64,000 nucleotides of DNA from Nocardia brasiliensis ATCC 700358 (GCF_000250675.2 NC_018681.1:6200001-6264000); one strand, 5' to 3'. Shown: positions 25,733 to 34,446, counted from the first letter of the stretch. The notes: a model not told the origin generated them from the sequence alone. Made by a program: numbers and translations.

Positions 25733-27070
25733 TCACAGAAACGTGTGGTCGTCGACGACCTGTCTCACGGTAGTGAGCGCGGCGCGCAGGGTCGCCGGGT
25801 CGGTCGAGCCGAGGGCGAGGCGCAAGGCGTGCGGGACGTGCCGCGTGGTGGCGAACGGCTCGGCGGCCGACACCGAGATACGTTTGCGGGCAAGGGCTGT
25901 CACGATCCGATCGGCTCGGACCTGCTCGGGCAGCGGCAGCCACAGGAAATAGGCGGACGGGTGGCCGAGCAGCGGCAGCCCCGCGAGCACGTCGCGCGCG
26001 ATCGCCTGCCGGGCTCGCGCGTCGGCGCGCTTGCGCGTCTCGAGCCGGGTGACGGTGCCGTCATCGAGCCAGCGGCACGCGATCGCCGTCATGACCGCGG
26101 GCGCGTTCCAGGTGGTCGCGCGGATGGTGCGTTCGAGCGCGGACACGGACGCGGGCGGGGCTACGACGAACCCGACGCGCAGCCCCGTCGCGACGCTCTT
26201 GGAGAGCCCGGAAACGTACACGGTGCGGTCGGGCGCGAGCGCCGCCACCGGAGGCGGCGGCCGCACCGCGGAGAACGCGTAGGCCGCGTCCTCGATGACG
26301 AGAAGACCGTGCCGACGGGCGATTTCGGCGAGCCGCTCGCGCTGCTCCAGCGACAGCACCCAGCCCAGCGGGTTGTGCACCGTCGGCATCGTATAGACAG
26401 CGCGCACCCGTCGTGCCGCGCACAGCCGCGCCAGCGCGTCCAGATCGGTGCCGTCTTCGGTCGCCGGGATCGGCACCGATTCCAGATGGAGCGTCCGGGC
26501 AAGGACTTTGAAGCCCGGATAGGTCAGGGCGTCGACCGCGACCACGTCGCCGGGGCGCAGCAGCGCCATGGCGGTGACCGCCAAACCCTGCTGTGCGCCA
26601 TTGACGATCAGCACCTGCTCGGCGGTCACCGGCACACCGCGCCGCTTCAGGTGCCGCGCCACCGCCGCCCGCTCGTGCGGCCGCCCGGCATGCGGCTGGT
26701 ATCGCAGCAATGCTTCGATATCGCCGGATGACGCCAACTGCCGCAACGCGTTTCGCAGCAGATCCGCTTGGCCGGGCAGAGCCGGATAATTGAAGTTGAG
26801 GTCCACCACGTCGGTTGCGACGGCGCGCTGATCGATGCCGTGGCCGGGCGGCAGCGCGAGTTCGCGGACGAACGTGCCGCGCCCTCGCTCACCGCTCACC
26901 AAGCCCATCGCTTCCAGCTCGGCATAAACCTTCGTCGCCGTCACCAAGGCCAGCCTTTCCCGGGCCGCGAGTTCCCGGTGCGTCGGCAACCGGGTACCCG
27001 GCGATATCCGGCCCGCGCGGATATCGGCCGCCAATCGGTCCACCAGAGCCTTGTATCGCGAGACCGCCAC
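25733..27070 (-). CDS. MocR-type GntR/aminotransferase regulator
   Basis: This is a 445-residue MocR/PdxR-type transcription factor. A GntR winged HTH is at about residues 3-70 (YKALVDRLAADIRAGRI, LPTHRELA), and a fold-type I aminotransferase domain follows. It contains the SGLSKSVATGLRVGF segment with the PLP-binding lysine (SGLSKS) and the VIEDAAYAF segment. Such regulators sense PLP, amino acids or amines. The GTG at 27070 places the HTH at the usual distance; the upstream ATG at 27121 would run through the operator. It is divergent from a DJ-1-family gene, with strong inverted repeats in the gap. The PLP lysine suggests cofactor binding is retained. Confidence 0.87.
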   Translation of the reverse strand: MAVSRYKALVDRLAADIRAGRISPGTRLPTHRELAARERLALVTATKVYAELEAMGLVSGERGRGTFVRELALPPGHGIDQRAVATDVVDLNFNYPALPGQADLLRNALRQLASSGDIEALLRYQPHAGRPHERAAVARHLKRRGVPVTAEQVLIVNGAQQGLAVTAMALLRPGDVVAVDALTYPGFKVLARTLHLESVPIPATEDGTDLDALARLCAARRVRAVYTMPTVHNPLGWVLSLEQRERLAEIARRHGLLVIEDAAYAFSAVRPPPPVAALAPDRTVYVSGLSKSVATGLRVGFVVAPPASVSALERTIRATTWNAPAVMTAIACRWLDDGTVTRLETRKRADARARQAIARDVLAGLPLLGHPSAYFLWLPLPEQVRADRIVTALARKRISVSAAEPFATTRHVPHALRLALGSTDPATLRAALTTVRQVVDDHTFL

Positions 27071-27074
27071 GCTC

Positions 27075-27110
27075 GAATTGTATGCAGGACAATTCTTTGA
27101 TTGTCCTGCA
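27075..27110. promoter_or_regulatory. Overlapping inverted repeats, candidate MocR operator
   Basis: Two perfect dyads overlap here: GAATTGT-N7-ACAATTC at 27075-27095, and TGCAGGACAAT-N6-ATTGTCCTGCA at 27083-27110. They fill most of the 62-bp gap between the MocR gene and the DJ-1 gene and share an ATTGT half-site in three copies. This is the best-developed operator-like structure among the divergent pairs. Confidence 0.72.
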
Positions 27111-27132
27111 ACCGGCGACATACGGTGCCCAG

Positions 27133-27771
27133 ATGCACATCGCCATTCTCACTTTCGAGGGCTACAACGAACTCGATTCGCTCATCGCGCTCGGCGTACT
27201 GAACCGAATCAAGAAGCCCGGTCGACGCATATCGATCGCCTGCCCTACTGACCGGGTCCGTTCGATGAACGGCGTGGTGATCGAATCCATGGCCACGCTC
27301 GAAGAGGCGGCTGCGGCGGACGCGGTGATCGTCGGCAGCGGGTCCCGCACCCGCGAGGTCGTCGAGGACGGGGCGCTCATGGCACGGCTGCGGCTCGATC
27401 CGACCCGGCAGTTGCTGGCCGGACAGTGTTCGGGGACATTGATTCTGGCGAAACTCGGGCTGCTCGACGATATTCCCGCCTGCACCGACCTGACCACCAG
27501 ACCGTGGGTGCAGGCGGCCGGGGTGGACGTGCTCGAACAACCGCTGTTCGCGAAAGGCGATATCGCGACGGCGGGCGGCTGCCTCGCCGCGCACTATCTC
27601 GCGGCCTGGCTGATCGCCCGGCTGGACGGCATCGACGCGGCCGAAAGCGCCTTGCATTACGTAGCGCCTGTCGGCGAGAAGGAGGAATACGTGCGCCGCG
27701 CGATACGAAACATCGCTCCGTATCTACCGGTGGAACCGGCCACCCTCGAGGCGACTGCGCGCGCCCACTAA
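27133..27771 (+). CDS. DJ-1/PfpI-family protein
   Basis: This is a 212-residue DJ-1/PfpI (class I glutamine amidotransferase-like) protein. The nucleophile elbow is AGQCSGTLILAKLGLL near residue 98, and the start MHIAILTFEGYNELDSLIA is typical of the isonitrile-hydratase/ThiJ branch. A glutamate near the N-terminus (GYNELD) may assist the cysteine. Its activity is unknown: hydratase, glyoxalase/deglycase-like or amidase are options. It is divergent from the MocR regulator and probably controlled by it. It is followed 10 bases later by the prolyl-tRNA synthetase gene, so it may be co-transcribed with it. Confidence 0.83.
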   Translation: MHIAILTFEGYNELDSLIALGVLNRIKKPGRRISIACPTDRVRSMNGVVIESMATLEEAAAADAVIVGSGSRTREVVEDGALMARLRLDPTRQLLAGQCSGTLILAKLGLLDDIPACTDLTTRPWVQAAGVDVLEQPLFAKGDIATAGGCLAAHYLAAWLIARLDGIDAAESALHYVAPVGEKEEYVRRAIRNIAPYLPVEPATLEATARAH

Positions 27772-27781
27772 TCTCTGGGGC

Positions 27782-29221
27782 ATGGCACGGGACGAGCGCG
27801 GGGTAACCGCCCAGAGTGAGGATTTCGCTTCCTGGTACAACGAGGTCGTTTTCAAGGCCGGCCTCGTCGATCGGGGTCCAGCCAAAGGCACCATGGTCAT
27901 CCGACCGTATGGGTACCGGGTATGGGAGCACCTGCAGGCCGAACTCGACCGCCGCATCAAAGCCACCGGACACGAGAACGCCTACTTCCCGCTCCTGATC
28001 CCGGAAAGCTACCTCAGCCGCGAAGCCGAACACGTCGAGGGATTTTCGCCGGAGCTGGCCGTGGTCACCCACGCCGGCGGTAAAGAACTCGAAGAACCGC
28101 TGGTGGTACGGCCGACGTCGGAAACCATCATCGGCGAGATGATGTCGAAGTGGATCAGCTCGCACCGCGATCTGCCGCTGCTGCTCAATCAGTGGGCCAA
28201 TGTGGTGCGCTGGGAGCTGCGGCCGCGAATGTTCCTGCGCACCACCGAATTCCTGTGGCAGGAGGGGCACACCGCGCACGCCGGCGCCGAGGACGCCCGG
28301 CGCGAAACCATGCTCGCCCTCGACATCTACGACGAGGTGGCCCGGGATCTGGCCGCGATACCGGTGATTCCGGGTGAGAAGACCCCCGGCGAACGTTTCG
28401 CGGGCGCGGTCACCACGTACACCATCGAGGGCATGATGCGCGACGGCCGTGCACTCCAGTGCGGCACTTCGCATTACATGGGCACCAACTTCGCGACGGC
28501 CTTCGACATCCGCTACACCGGCGAAGCGGGCCGGGAGGAGTTGTGCCACACCACCTCCTGGGGCATGACCACACGCATGCTCGGCGCCGTCGTGATGACG
28601 CACGGCGACGACAAGGGGCTGGTCTTCCCGCCGCGGCTCGCGCCGCACCAGGTGGTGATCGTCCCGATCACGCGCGGCGGCAACACCGCCGTCGAGGCGG
28701 CCGCCGAGGACCTGGCGGGCCGGCTGCGGGCGGCGGGCGTGCGCACCCACGTCGACGCGCGAGCGCAGCTCACCCCGGGGTTCAAGTACAACGAGTGGGA
28801 ACTGCGCGGCGTGCCGATCCGGCTCGAACTCGGGCCGCGCGACCTCGAGGCGGGCACCGCCATGATGGTGAAACGCCTCGGCGACGCGGGCAAGCAGGCG
28901 GTTCCGCTGGACTCGCTGCCCGAGACCATGCCGCGAATCCTGGACGAGTTCCAAGCGTTCCTGCTCGCCAGGGCCACCGAGTTCCGGGAAAGCCACACCC
29001 GCACCGTCGACACCTGGGCGGATTTCGCCGACGCGGTCGCGACCGGCTGGGCGCTGGCGCTGCACTGCGGCAGCACCGCCTGCGAGGAGGACATCAAGGC
29101 CCGCACCGCCGCCACGCCGAGATGCATTCCCTTGCACGCGGACTCGGCGTCCGGAAACTGCGTACGCTGCGCCGCCCCCGCGACGTACGGCAAGCGCGTG
29201 ATCTTCGGTCGCGCCTACTGA
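27782..29221 (+). CDS. proS: Prolyl-tRNA synthetase, eukaryote/archaeal-type (type 3)
   Basis: This is a 479-residue class II prolyl-tRNA synthetase. Motif 2 is visible in RPRMFLRTTEFLWQEGH and motif 3 in TTSWGMTTRMLGAVVMTHGDD. The anticodon-binding domain begins near PHQVVIVPI. A C-terminal zinc-type domain carries four cysteines (residues from about 425 on) and ends with the conserved terminal tyrosine (RAY). There is no editing (INS) insertion, and the length fits the type 3 form rather than the longer bacterial type. It charges tRNA-Pro with proline. It follows the DJ-1 gene by 10 bases. Whether it is the only ProRS of this genome cannot be seen here. Confidence 0.93.
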   Translation: MARDERGVTAQSEDFASWYNEVVFKAGLVDRGPAKGTMVIRPYGYRVWEHLQAELDRRIKATGHENAYFPLLIPESYLSREAEHVEGFSPELAVVTHAGGKELEEPLVVRPTSETIIGEMMSKWISSHRDLPLLLNQWANVVRWELRPRMFLRTTEFLWQEGHTAHAGAEDARRETMLALDIYDEVARDLAAIPVIPGEKTPGERFAGAVTTYTIEGMMRDGRALQCGTSHYMGTNFATAFDIRYTGEAGREELCHTTSWGMTTRMLGAVVMTHGDDKGLVFPPRLAPHQVVIVPITRGGNTAVEAAAEDLAGRLRAAGVRTHVDARAQLTPGFKYNEWELRGVPIRLELGPRDLEAGTAMMVKRLGDAGKQAVPLDSLPETMPRILDEFQAFLLARATEFRESHTRTVDTWADFADAVATGWALALHCGSTACEEDIKARTAATPRCIPLHADSASGNCVRCAAPATYGKRVIFGRAY

Positions 29222-29231
29222 GCGGAGCGAA

Positions 29232-29858
29232 TCAGCTGCTCTGCAACGCGATTCGGAGGCCGAAGGCGACCAGCAGGGTGCCCATCACGGTGTCGATGGC
29301 GCGGCGCACACTCTGCCGCGCCAATACCCCGCGCAGCGCGTCGACCACGTTCGCCAGCACGGTGAACCAGGTCAGCGATACCAGTGCGGCGATGACGCCG
29401 AGCGAAATGCTGTCGGCGGCAGTCGGTTCGGCGGGCAAGAACTGGGGCAGCAGCGCGATGAAGAACACCGCGACCTTCGGATTGAGCAGGTTGGTCAGCA
29501 GCCCCTGCCGGAACGCCGCAGCCGTACCCGGCCGGTTCGCCAGCGCCTCGGCGGTCACGTCGTAGCCGCCGCGCCGGGCGGCCAGCAGGGCGCGCACGCC
29601 GAGCACCATCAGATACGCCGCCCCGATGAGCTTGACCACGGTGAACGCCACCGCCGACGCGGCGAGCAGCCCGGCCACACCGAGCGCGCTCACCACCGAC
29701 CAGCCGAAGACGCCCGCGGCGATCCCGGCCGCACAGGCCATCCCGGCCCGGCGTCCCGACAGCACCGAACTCCGGGTGACGATCACGAAATCCGGACCCG
29801 GCGACATCGCCGCCACCAATACCACGCCACCCAGAGCGAGCGCCTGCGCTGTAGACAT
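29232..29858 (-). CDS. LysE/RhtB-family amino acid exporter
   Basis: This is a membrane protein of 208 residues with about six hydrophobic segments. It has the LysE/RhtB signature near the N-terminus (AAMSPGPDFVIVTRSSV) and the conserved LLTNLLNPKVAVFFIALLPQF in the middle. It probably exports an amino acid or derivative. The ATG at 29858 is directly preceded by an in-frame GTG (29861), with CGAGG just upstream, so the exact start is uncertain. Its 3' end is 10 bases from the convergent proS. A 46-bp gap separates its start from the cupin gene upstream on the same strand. Confidence 0.87.
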   Translation of the reverse strand: MSTAQALALGGVVLVAAMSPGPDFVIVTRSSVLSGRRAGMACAAGIAAGVFGWSVVSALGVAGLLAASAVAFTVVKLIGAAYLMVLGVRALLAARRGGYDVTAEALANRPGTAAAFRQGLLTNLLNPKVAVFFIALLPQFLPAEPTAADSISLGVIAALVSLTWFTVLANVVDALRGVLARQSVRRAIDTVMGTLLVAFGLRIALQSS

Positions 29859-29904
29859 CACCTCGTCACCCTAACGATCACGCGAGCCGCCAGGTAGCGG
29901 GTTT

Positions 29905-30237
29905 CTAACCCTCCGGATAGAAGACGAACAGGGTGCACCCGGTCGTCGTCTGCGGGATGTGCGAGGAACCCGCGGGCGCGTGGATGAACGAGCCCGCGGG
30001 ATAGTCCCGATCCCCGTCGTTGAAGACCCCGGCGACCACGTAGACCTCCTCGTGCCCGGGGTCGTGCACGTCGATGCCCTCCCAGCAGCTGCCGGGGTCC
30101 ATCTCGAGGACGTTCGCGCTCGCACCCTGCGCACCACGCCACAGCGGACGGACCCGAATGCCGGGGAAGAGTTCGCGCACCGGAGCCTGCTGCACGCTGG
30201 ACCATTCGTAGCCGGAAATGTTCTGCTCTGTCGTCAT
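29905..30237 (-). CDS. Cupin-domain protein (ChrR-like cupin)
   Basis: This is a 110-residue single-domain cupin. The two conserved cupin motifs are visible: DVHDPGHEEVYVVAG with histidine and glutamate metal ligands, then PAGSFIHAPAGSSHIP with a histidine. This resembles the C-terminal cupin of ChrR-type anti-sigma factors, but without the anti-sigma part. It probably binds a metal and may be a small enzyme or sensor. The ATG at 30237 begins MTTEQ. It is divergent from an AraC-type gene across 70 bp that contains a TGTCA dyad, so regulation by that protein is likely. Confidence 0.78.
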   Translation of the reverse strand: MTTEQNISGYEWSSVQQAPVRELFPGIRVRPLWRGAQGASANVLEMDPGSCWEGIDVHDPGHEEVYVVAGVFNDGDRDYPAGSFIHAPAGSSHIPQTTTGCTLFVFYPEG

Positions 30238-30272
30238 ATCGCCAGCCTCGCGCACCGCGCCGGTCCCGCCGA

Positions 30273-30288
30273 GTGTCAGCAATGACAC
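30273..30288. promoter_or_regulatory. Inverted repeat GTGTCA-N4-TGACAC, candidate AraC-type operator
   Basis: A perfect 6-bp dyad with a 4-base centre lies in the short divergent region between the cupin gene and the AraC-type regulator, 20 bp upstream of the regulator start. It may also overlap its promoter. Confidence 0.5.
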
Positions 30289-30307
30289 GCTGGGGTACTT
30301 TTCTGCC

Positions 30308-31255
30308 ATGCACCGCGTCGTCGCCCTCGTGCACGCCCCGCAGTCGACCTTCGAACTCAGTTGCGCGGCAGAGGTCTTCGGGCTCGAACGCGGCGGCCTC
30401 GCCACGCGGTACACCTTCGACGTGTGCGCCGAGCGGCCCGGCCCCGTGGCCACCTACGCCGGATACGACATGGTGGTGACCGCGGGACTCGACGAACTCG
30501 AACGCGCGGACACCGTGCTCGTCCCGGGCTGGCTGCCCACCGAAGAGACGCCGTCACCAAGGGTCGTCCAGGCCTTGCGCGACGCGCACAGTCGCGGCGC
30601 GCGCCTGGTCAGCATCTGCAGTGGCGCGTTCGCGCTGGCGGCCACCGGTCTGCTGGACGGACGGCGCGCGACCACACACTGGGCGCGCGTGGACGAATTG
30701 GCCGCCCGCTTCCCGTCCATCGAGGTCGACCGGGACGTCCTCTATGTCGACCACGGTGATGTGGCCACCAGTGCGGGCGCCGGCGCGGGTATCGACCTCT
30801 GCCTGCACCTGGTTCGCACCGATCAAGGGGCGGGATACGCGGCACAGCTCGCCCGGAGCATGGTCATGCCGCCGCACCGGGAGGGCGGGCAGCTGCAATA
30901 CACGGCGCCACCGCATCCCACCCAGATCGACGGTTCACTGGCACCGCTGCTGGACTGGATCTCCGAGCGGCTCGGCGAACCGCTCACGGTCGAGGATTTG
31001 GCCGCGCGGGCCGGCGTCTCCCCTCGCACGCTCGCTCGCCGATTCACCGATCAGCTCGGCATCGGCCCAGGCCAGTGGCTGCTCGCCCAGCGCCTCACCC
31101 AGGCCCGCGCCCTGCTCGAAACCACCGACCTCCCAGTCGATTCCGTCGCGCGCCGAGTCGGCCTGTCCTCCGCCACCAACCTCCGCCGACGCTTCCTCCG
31201 CGCCCTCGGCACGACCCCCGGCGCCTACCGCCGCGCGTTTCGCACCGCCGATTGA
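30308..31255 (+). CDS. GlxA/FtrA-type AraC regulator with DJ-1-like sensor domain
   Basis: This is a 315-residue regulator. The first about 190 residues form a DJ-1/PfpI-like domain (start HRVVALVHAPQSTFELS; elbow ISICSGAFALAATGLLDG), and the last about 100 residues are an AraC double HTH (LTVEDLAARAGVSPRTLARR, then PVDSVARRVGLSSATNLRRR). The sensor keeps a cysteine at the elbow (CSGAF), though members usually act as regulators rather than enzymes. The ATG at 30308 follows shortly after the dyad at 30273. It is divergent from the cupin gene, which is the natural target. The signal is unknown. Confidence 0.88.
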   Translation: MHRVVALVHAPQSTFELSCAAEVFGLERGGLATRYTFDVCAERPGPVATYAGYDMVVTAGLDELERADTVLVPGWLPTEETPSPRVVQALRDAHSRGARLVSICSGAFALAATGLLDGRRATTHWARVDELAARFPSIEVDRDVLYVDHGDVATSAGAGAGIDLCLHLVRTDQGAGYAAQLARSMVMPPHREGGQLQYTAPPHPTQIDGSLAPLLDWISERLGEPLTVEDLAARAGVSPRTLARRFTDQLGIGPGQWLLAQRLTQARALLETTDLPVDSVARRVGLSSATNLRRRFLRALGTTPGAYRRAFRTAD

Positions 31256-31256
31256 C

Positions 31257-31272
31257 CTCAACCATAGTTGAG
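31257..31272. promoter_or_regulatory. Inverted repeat CTCAAC-N4-GTTGAG upstream of SnoaL-like gene
   Basis: A perfect 6-bp dyad with a 4-base centre starts 2 bases after the AraC-type stop and ends 16 bases before the next start. It could be an operator for the SnoaL-like gene or a short hairpin ending the previous transcript. The absence of a long stem or T tract favours the former. Confidence 0.4.
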
Positions 31273-31288
31273 ATCGAACAATGGGCGC

Positions 31289-31711
31289 ATGACCGATATC
31301 GAAGAGGCCAGACAGCTCCTGGACCACGCCACCGAACTCTGGATTCGGCACGAGATGCGAGAGTGGGGACGGCTTTTCACCGAGGACTGCGACTTCATCA
31401 CACACCGCGGCGTGTGGTGGCGCTCGCGCGCGGACAACGTCCTCGGACACGAGGACGTACCGGAAACCGTTCTGGCACAGAAGAAGAACTACACCCAGAC
31501 GGTGCTCGACATCCGGCTCATCGCCCCGGACGTGGTGCTGGCGCACACCGAGTGGTCGTGGCCCGATCACGTTCTGCCGGGTGCGGCCGCGGGCGAGGAC
31601 CGGCGCGGCCTGGTCACCATGGTGCTGGTCCGGCGGGGCGGACGCTGGCTGATCCGGGCCGCGCACAACACACGGTTGAACGGACTCGACGATTTCGCCT
31701 CGACCGGATAG
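31289..31711 (+). CDS. SnoaL/NTF2-like small protein
   Basis: This is a 140-residue single-domain protein of the NTF2/SnoaL-like fold: helical start (EEARQLLDHATELWIRHEMREW), FTEDCDFITHRG, and a long beta sheet ending LVRRGGRWLIRAAHNTRL. Such proteins are small hydrolases, isomerases or binding proteins of unknown substrate. The ATG at 31289 gives the family start; an in-frame TTG (31268) lies inside the dyad. There is no clear Shine-Dalgarno, so the message may be leaderless. It lies 33 bases after the AraC-type regulator on the same strand. Confidence 0.78.
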   Translation: MTDIEEARQLLDHATELWIRHEMREWGRLFTEDCDFITHRGVWWRSRADNVLGHEDVPETVLAQKKNYTQTVLDIRLIAPDVVLAHTEWSWPDHVLPGAAAGEDRRGLVTMVLVRRGGRWLIRAAHNTRLNGLDDFASTG

Positions 31712-31836
31712 TCCGCGCCGGATCGCCGTAGCCTGCGACGCGCGGCGGGAGGTTTCGGGACCGTGGACGGGTTCGTGCCGGACAATGTGCTGAGCCAGCC
31801 GGGTGTCGGGCCTCGACACCCCAGCGAGGAGGTTCT

Positions 31837-32694
31837 GTGGTGGGGTCGATGACGAGGTACGGGGTGGCGCTGGGGGCGACGCTGATCGTGGCGCTCGGCG
31901 CGTGTGGCACCGGCGACGCGAGCGACGGCGCTTCGAGCAGTTCGCCGCAGGCCCAGCAACAGGCGACGAGCGCGTCCGCGCCGCCGACCACCGGTACCGC
32001 ACCGCCGACCCGTGATGCCGATCCGGCCGAGGTCACCTCCGGCGGAGCGACGTACACGGTCCGGCGGGTCGAGGTGCCCAACGGCGTCGGAACCACCGAT
32101 CAGGCGGCTTCGCTGGAGCTGTCCGGCGGCGATGCGCGGGTGACCGAGGTGTTCAACCGCGGGGTGCGTACCTATGTCAAGGAACAGGTCGACCTGGTGA
32201 ACGGCGGTGACGACCAACGCCAACGCGCCGTCTCGACCACCGGCGAGATCTTCAGCACCGACAGCACGGTCAGCGAAGTGGTTTCAGGCCTCATCGTTTT
32301 CAAGGACGCGGCGCATCCCACCAAGATCCTGGGCACCATCACCACAGACAGCCGCACCGCCCGGCCGGTTCTGATCGGCGACCTGTTCACCGACCCGTCC
32401 GCCGGTCTCGCCGAATTGGCCAGGGCCACCACGGAAGCGACCCGGGCGGTGTATCCGCAACTGGCGGACAGCAAGACCGTCACCGACGCGCTGCAACCGA
32501 CGGAACGCAACTACGCGAACTGGGTGCCCACCCCCACGGGCATGCAGATCCATATCGACACCGGCGTCTACGTCTACGGTTACCCGTGCGTGCAGGTGCC
32601 CTGGTCACGGTTGCGTCCGGTCCTCGGCCCGGTGCTGCGAGCAGTGGCCGAGCAGGCACCCGACACGGCACCGGCGACCTGCGGTTTGCATTGA
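31837..32694 (+). CDS. Lipoprotein with RsiV/DUF3298-like C-terminal domain
   Basis: This is a 285-residue secreted lipoprotein. The signal peptide ends in a lipobox with a lipidated cysteine (ALGACGTG), followed by a serine/glutamine/threonine-rich spacer of about 40 residues. The folded part from about residue 65 carries a YTVRRVEVPNGVG start, an FNRGVRTYV segment, a VSGLIVFKDAAHP strand and LIGDLFTDPSAGLAEL, which resembles the DUF3298/RsiV domain. Its role is unknown and probably concerns the envelope. Start: GAGGAGG precedes GTG codons at 31837 and 31840; either is possible. Confidence 0.75.
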   Translation: MVGSMTRYGVALGATLIVALGACGTGDASDGASSSSPQAQQQATSASAPPTTGTAPPTRDADPAEVTSGGATYTVRRVEVPNGVGTTDQAASLELSGGDARVTEVFNRGVRTYVKEQVDLVNGGDDQRQRAVSTTGEIFSTDSTVSEVVSGLIVFKDAAHPTKILGTITTDSRTARPVLIGDLFTDPSAGLAELARATTEATRAVYPQLADSKTVTDALQPTERNYANWVPTPTGMQIHIDTGVYVYGYPCVQVPWSRLRPVLGPVLRAVAEQAPDTAPATCGLH

Positions 32695-32876
32695 ACAACC
32701 ACCCCGATGGGCACCAGATGTATGCCGAACGAGTGAGAGCGGGCGGGCCGAATTCGGCCGTCGGGTAGACGCCGACCGTGGGCACGAATATCTAGCGTTC
32801 AGCAGAGCGCCTGCCACTCCGGCGGGCTGTCGCGTCGCCGAGGTGCGATGGAAGCTCTACTGTCTGTGAGGTTTCG

Positions 32877-34445
32877 ATGCGCGCACACGGCCGTGCCGGT
32901 ACGGCGGCACTGGCGTTTTCGGCGATGATCGCCTCGACGATGCTGACGGCTTGTGGCGGGGCCGACGACCCCCGCCCGGCCGCGAGCGCATTGCCGAATA
33001 CGTTGCGGGAACAGGTGATCCACTGGCACGACTGCCGTACCGGACCCGACGATGAGGTGGGCCGGCGCCTGGCGGCGGTAGGCGCGGTATGCGGAGAGTT
33101 CCAGGCGCCGTTGGACTACGCCGATCCGAGCGGTCCAGCACTGTCCATCGCCGTCGCGCGACGTACCGCCACCGATACCGCGCACCGCCTGGGCACCCTG
33201 CTGGTGCAGACCGGCGGGCCCGGACCGTCCCGGGACGGCGTCGCGATCCTGGTGGACGGACCCGAAGGCGGCCATCCGGCGACGGCGGCACTCGCCGAAC
33301 GCTACGACCTGGTCGGCATGGACCCCCGGTTCTTCGGTGCCGGCTCGCCGCTGGACTGCGGCTGGCCCACCGGCGCCTACCTCGGGATCGCCCAGGCCGC
33401 GCCGCGCGACCGGGCCGATTTCGACCGCACCGTGCAGGCGGCCCGCGACCTGGCCGCTCGCTGCGCACCACAGCGTGCCCTGCTCCCGCACGCGTCGACG
33501 CGGGCCGTCGCCCGCGACACCGATCTGCTGCGCACGCTGCTGGGCGAGCCGAAGATCTCCTACCTCGGCTGGTCCTGGGGAACCTATCTGGGCGCGGTGT
33601 ACATGCAGCTGTTCGGCGCGCACGTCGATCGGGTGGTGCTCGACAGCGCGCTGGACCCGGCCGCACCGGGCCCGGACCTGACCAGGTCCGCGGCCCCCGC
33701 CACCGCGGCCGCCCTCGCGGACTGGGCGCGCTGGGTGTCCGCGCACGATGACGAATTCGATTTGGGCACAACCGAAGAAGCTGTGCTACGGGCGGTCGAT
33801 GAGCTGGTCCGCGCGATCGCCGCGCAGCCGATCGCACTCGGCGGGCTGACGATCACCGCCGATATGGTGCCGGGCCTGCTGCTGACCGTCGACGATTCCG
33901 CCGAGTACTACGCCGAGTTCAGCAGGCAGGTGGGCACCTTGCGCGACGCCGCCCGCGGTCGCGCCACCGACCTCGGGCCGGGCCTCGCGCAGAAGCTCGC
34001 GCTGTACGCCGAGACCTCCTCGACACCCGAATTCGGTTTCAGCGCAACGGTGGCCAACCAGTGCGCCGACCGCCCCGCCCGCGACCCCGAGGCCTACTTC
34101 ACCGATATTCAGCGGCATCGCGACGCGGAACCGATGTTCGGGGCGCTGGCCCGGCACCTCACGCCGTGCGCGGTATGGCCGACGGCACCCGCCGAATCCG
34201 CCGTCGAGATCGGTAACCCGCGTCCGGCGCTGCTCATCGGCGCGGCCGGTGATCCGGTGGCACCGGCGGCCGGACAGCAGGCGATGCGCCGGGCCCTGTC
34301 CGGTGCCCGATCGCTCACGCTGGCGAACGCGTTCCGCCACGGCGTGTATCTGTTCGATCCGGCACCGTGCCTGGACGCCGCGGTCGACGACTATCTGCTG
34401 AACGGCACGCTCCCCGTGGCCGACGCGGTGTGCGAACGCGACTGA
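32877..34445 (+). CDS. Secreted alpha/beta-hydrolase lipoprotein, tripeptidyl-aminopeptidase type
   Basis: This is a 522-residue exported alpha/beta hydrolase. A signal peptide ends in a lipobox (MLTACGG). The oxyanion region is QTGGPGPS near residue 118, and the nucleophile elbow is YLGWSWGTYLG near residue 228 (G-W-S-W-G). A helical lid follows, then the acid in GAAGDPVAP and the histidine in FRHGVYL near the C-terminus. Relatives cleave N-terminal peptides or esters outside the cell (mycobacterial CaeA/tripeptidyl-aminopeptidase type); the substrate here is unknown. The ATG at 32877 has GTGAGG upstream. It stands alone after a 180-bp gap. Confidence 0.85.
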   Translation: MRAHGRAGTAALAFSAMIASTMLTACGGADDPRPAASALPNTLREQVIHWHDCRTGPDDEVGRRLAAVGAVCGEFQAPLDYADPSGPALSIAVARRTATDTAHRLGTLLVQTGGPGPSRDGVAILVDGPEGGHPATAALAERYDLVGMDPRFFGAGSPLDCGWPTGAYLGIAQAAPRDRADFDRTVQAARDLAARCAPQRALLPHASTRAVARDTDLLRTLLGEPKISYLGWSWGTYLGAVYMQLFGAHVDRVVLDSALDPAAPGPDLTRSAAPATAAALADWARWVSAHDDEFDLGTTEEAVLRAVDELVRAIAAQPIALGGLTITADMVPGLLLTVDDSAEYYAEFSRQVGTLRDAARGRATDLGPGLAQKLALYAETSSTPEFGFSATVANQCADRPARDPEAYFTDIQRHRDAEPMFGALARHLTPCAVWPTAPAESAVEIGNPRPALLIGAAGDPVAPAAGQQAMRRALSGARSLTLANAFRHGVYLFDPAPCLDAAVDDYLLNGTLPVADAVCERD

Positions 34446-34446
34446 G

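Noticed and set aside
27377..29137. Long minus-strand frame of 586 residues opposite proS
   Set aside because: Antisense shadow without family features; proS on the other strand is certain.
29905..30237. Cupin as a ChrR-type anti-sigma factor
   Set aside because: The N-terminal anti-sigma domain and an adjacent sigma gene are missing; only the cupin part is present.
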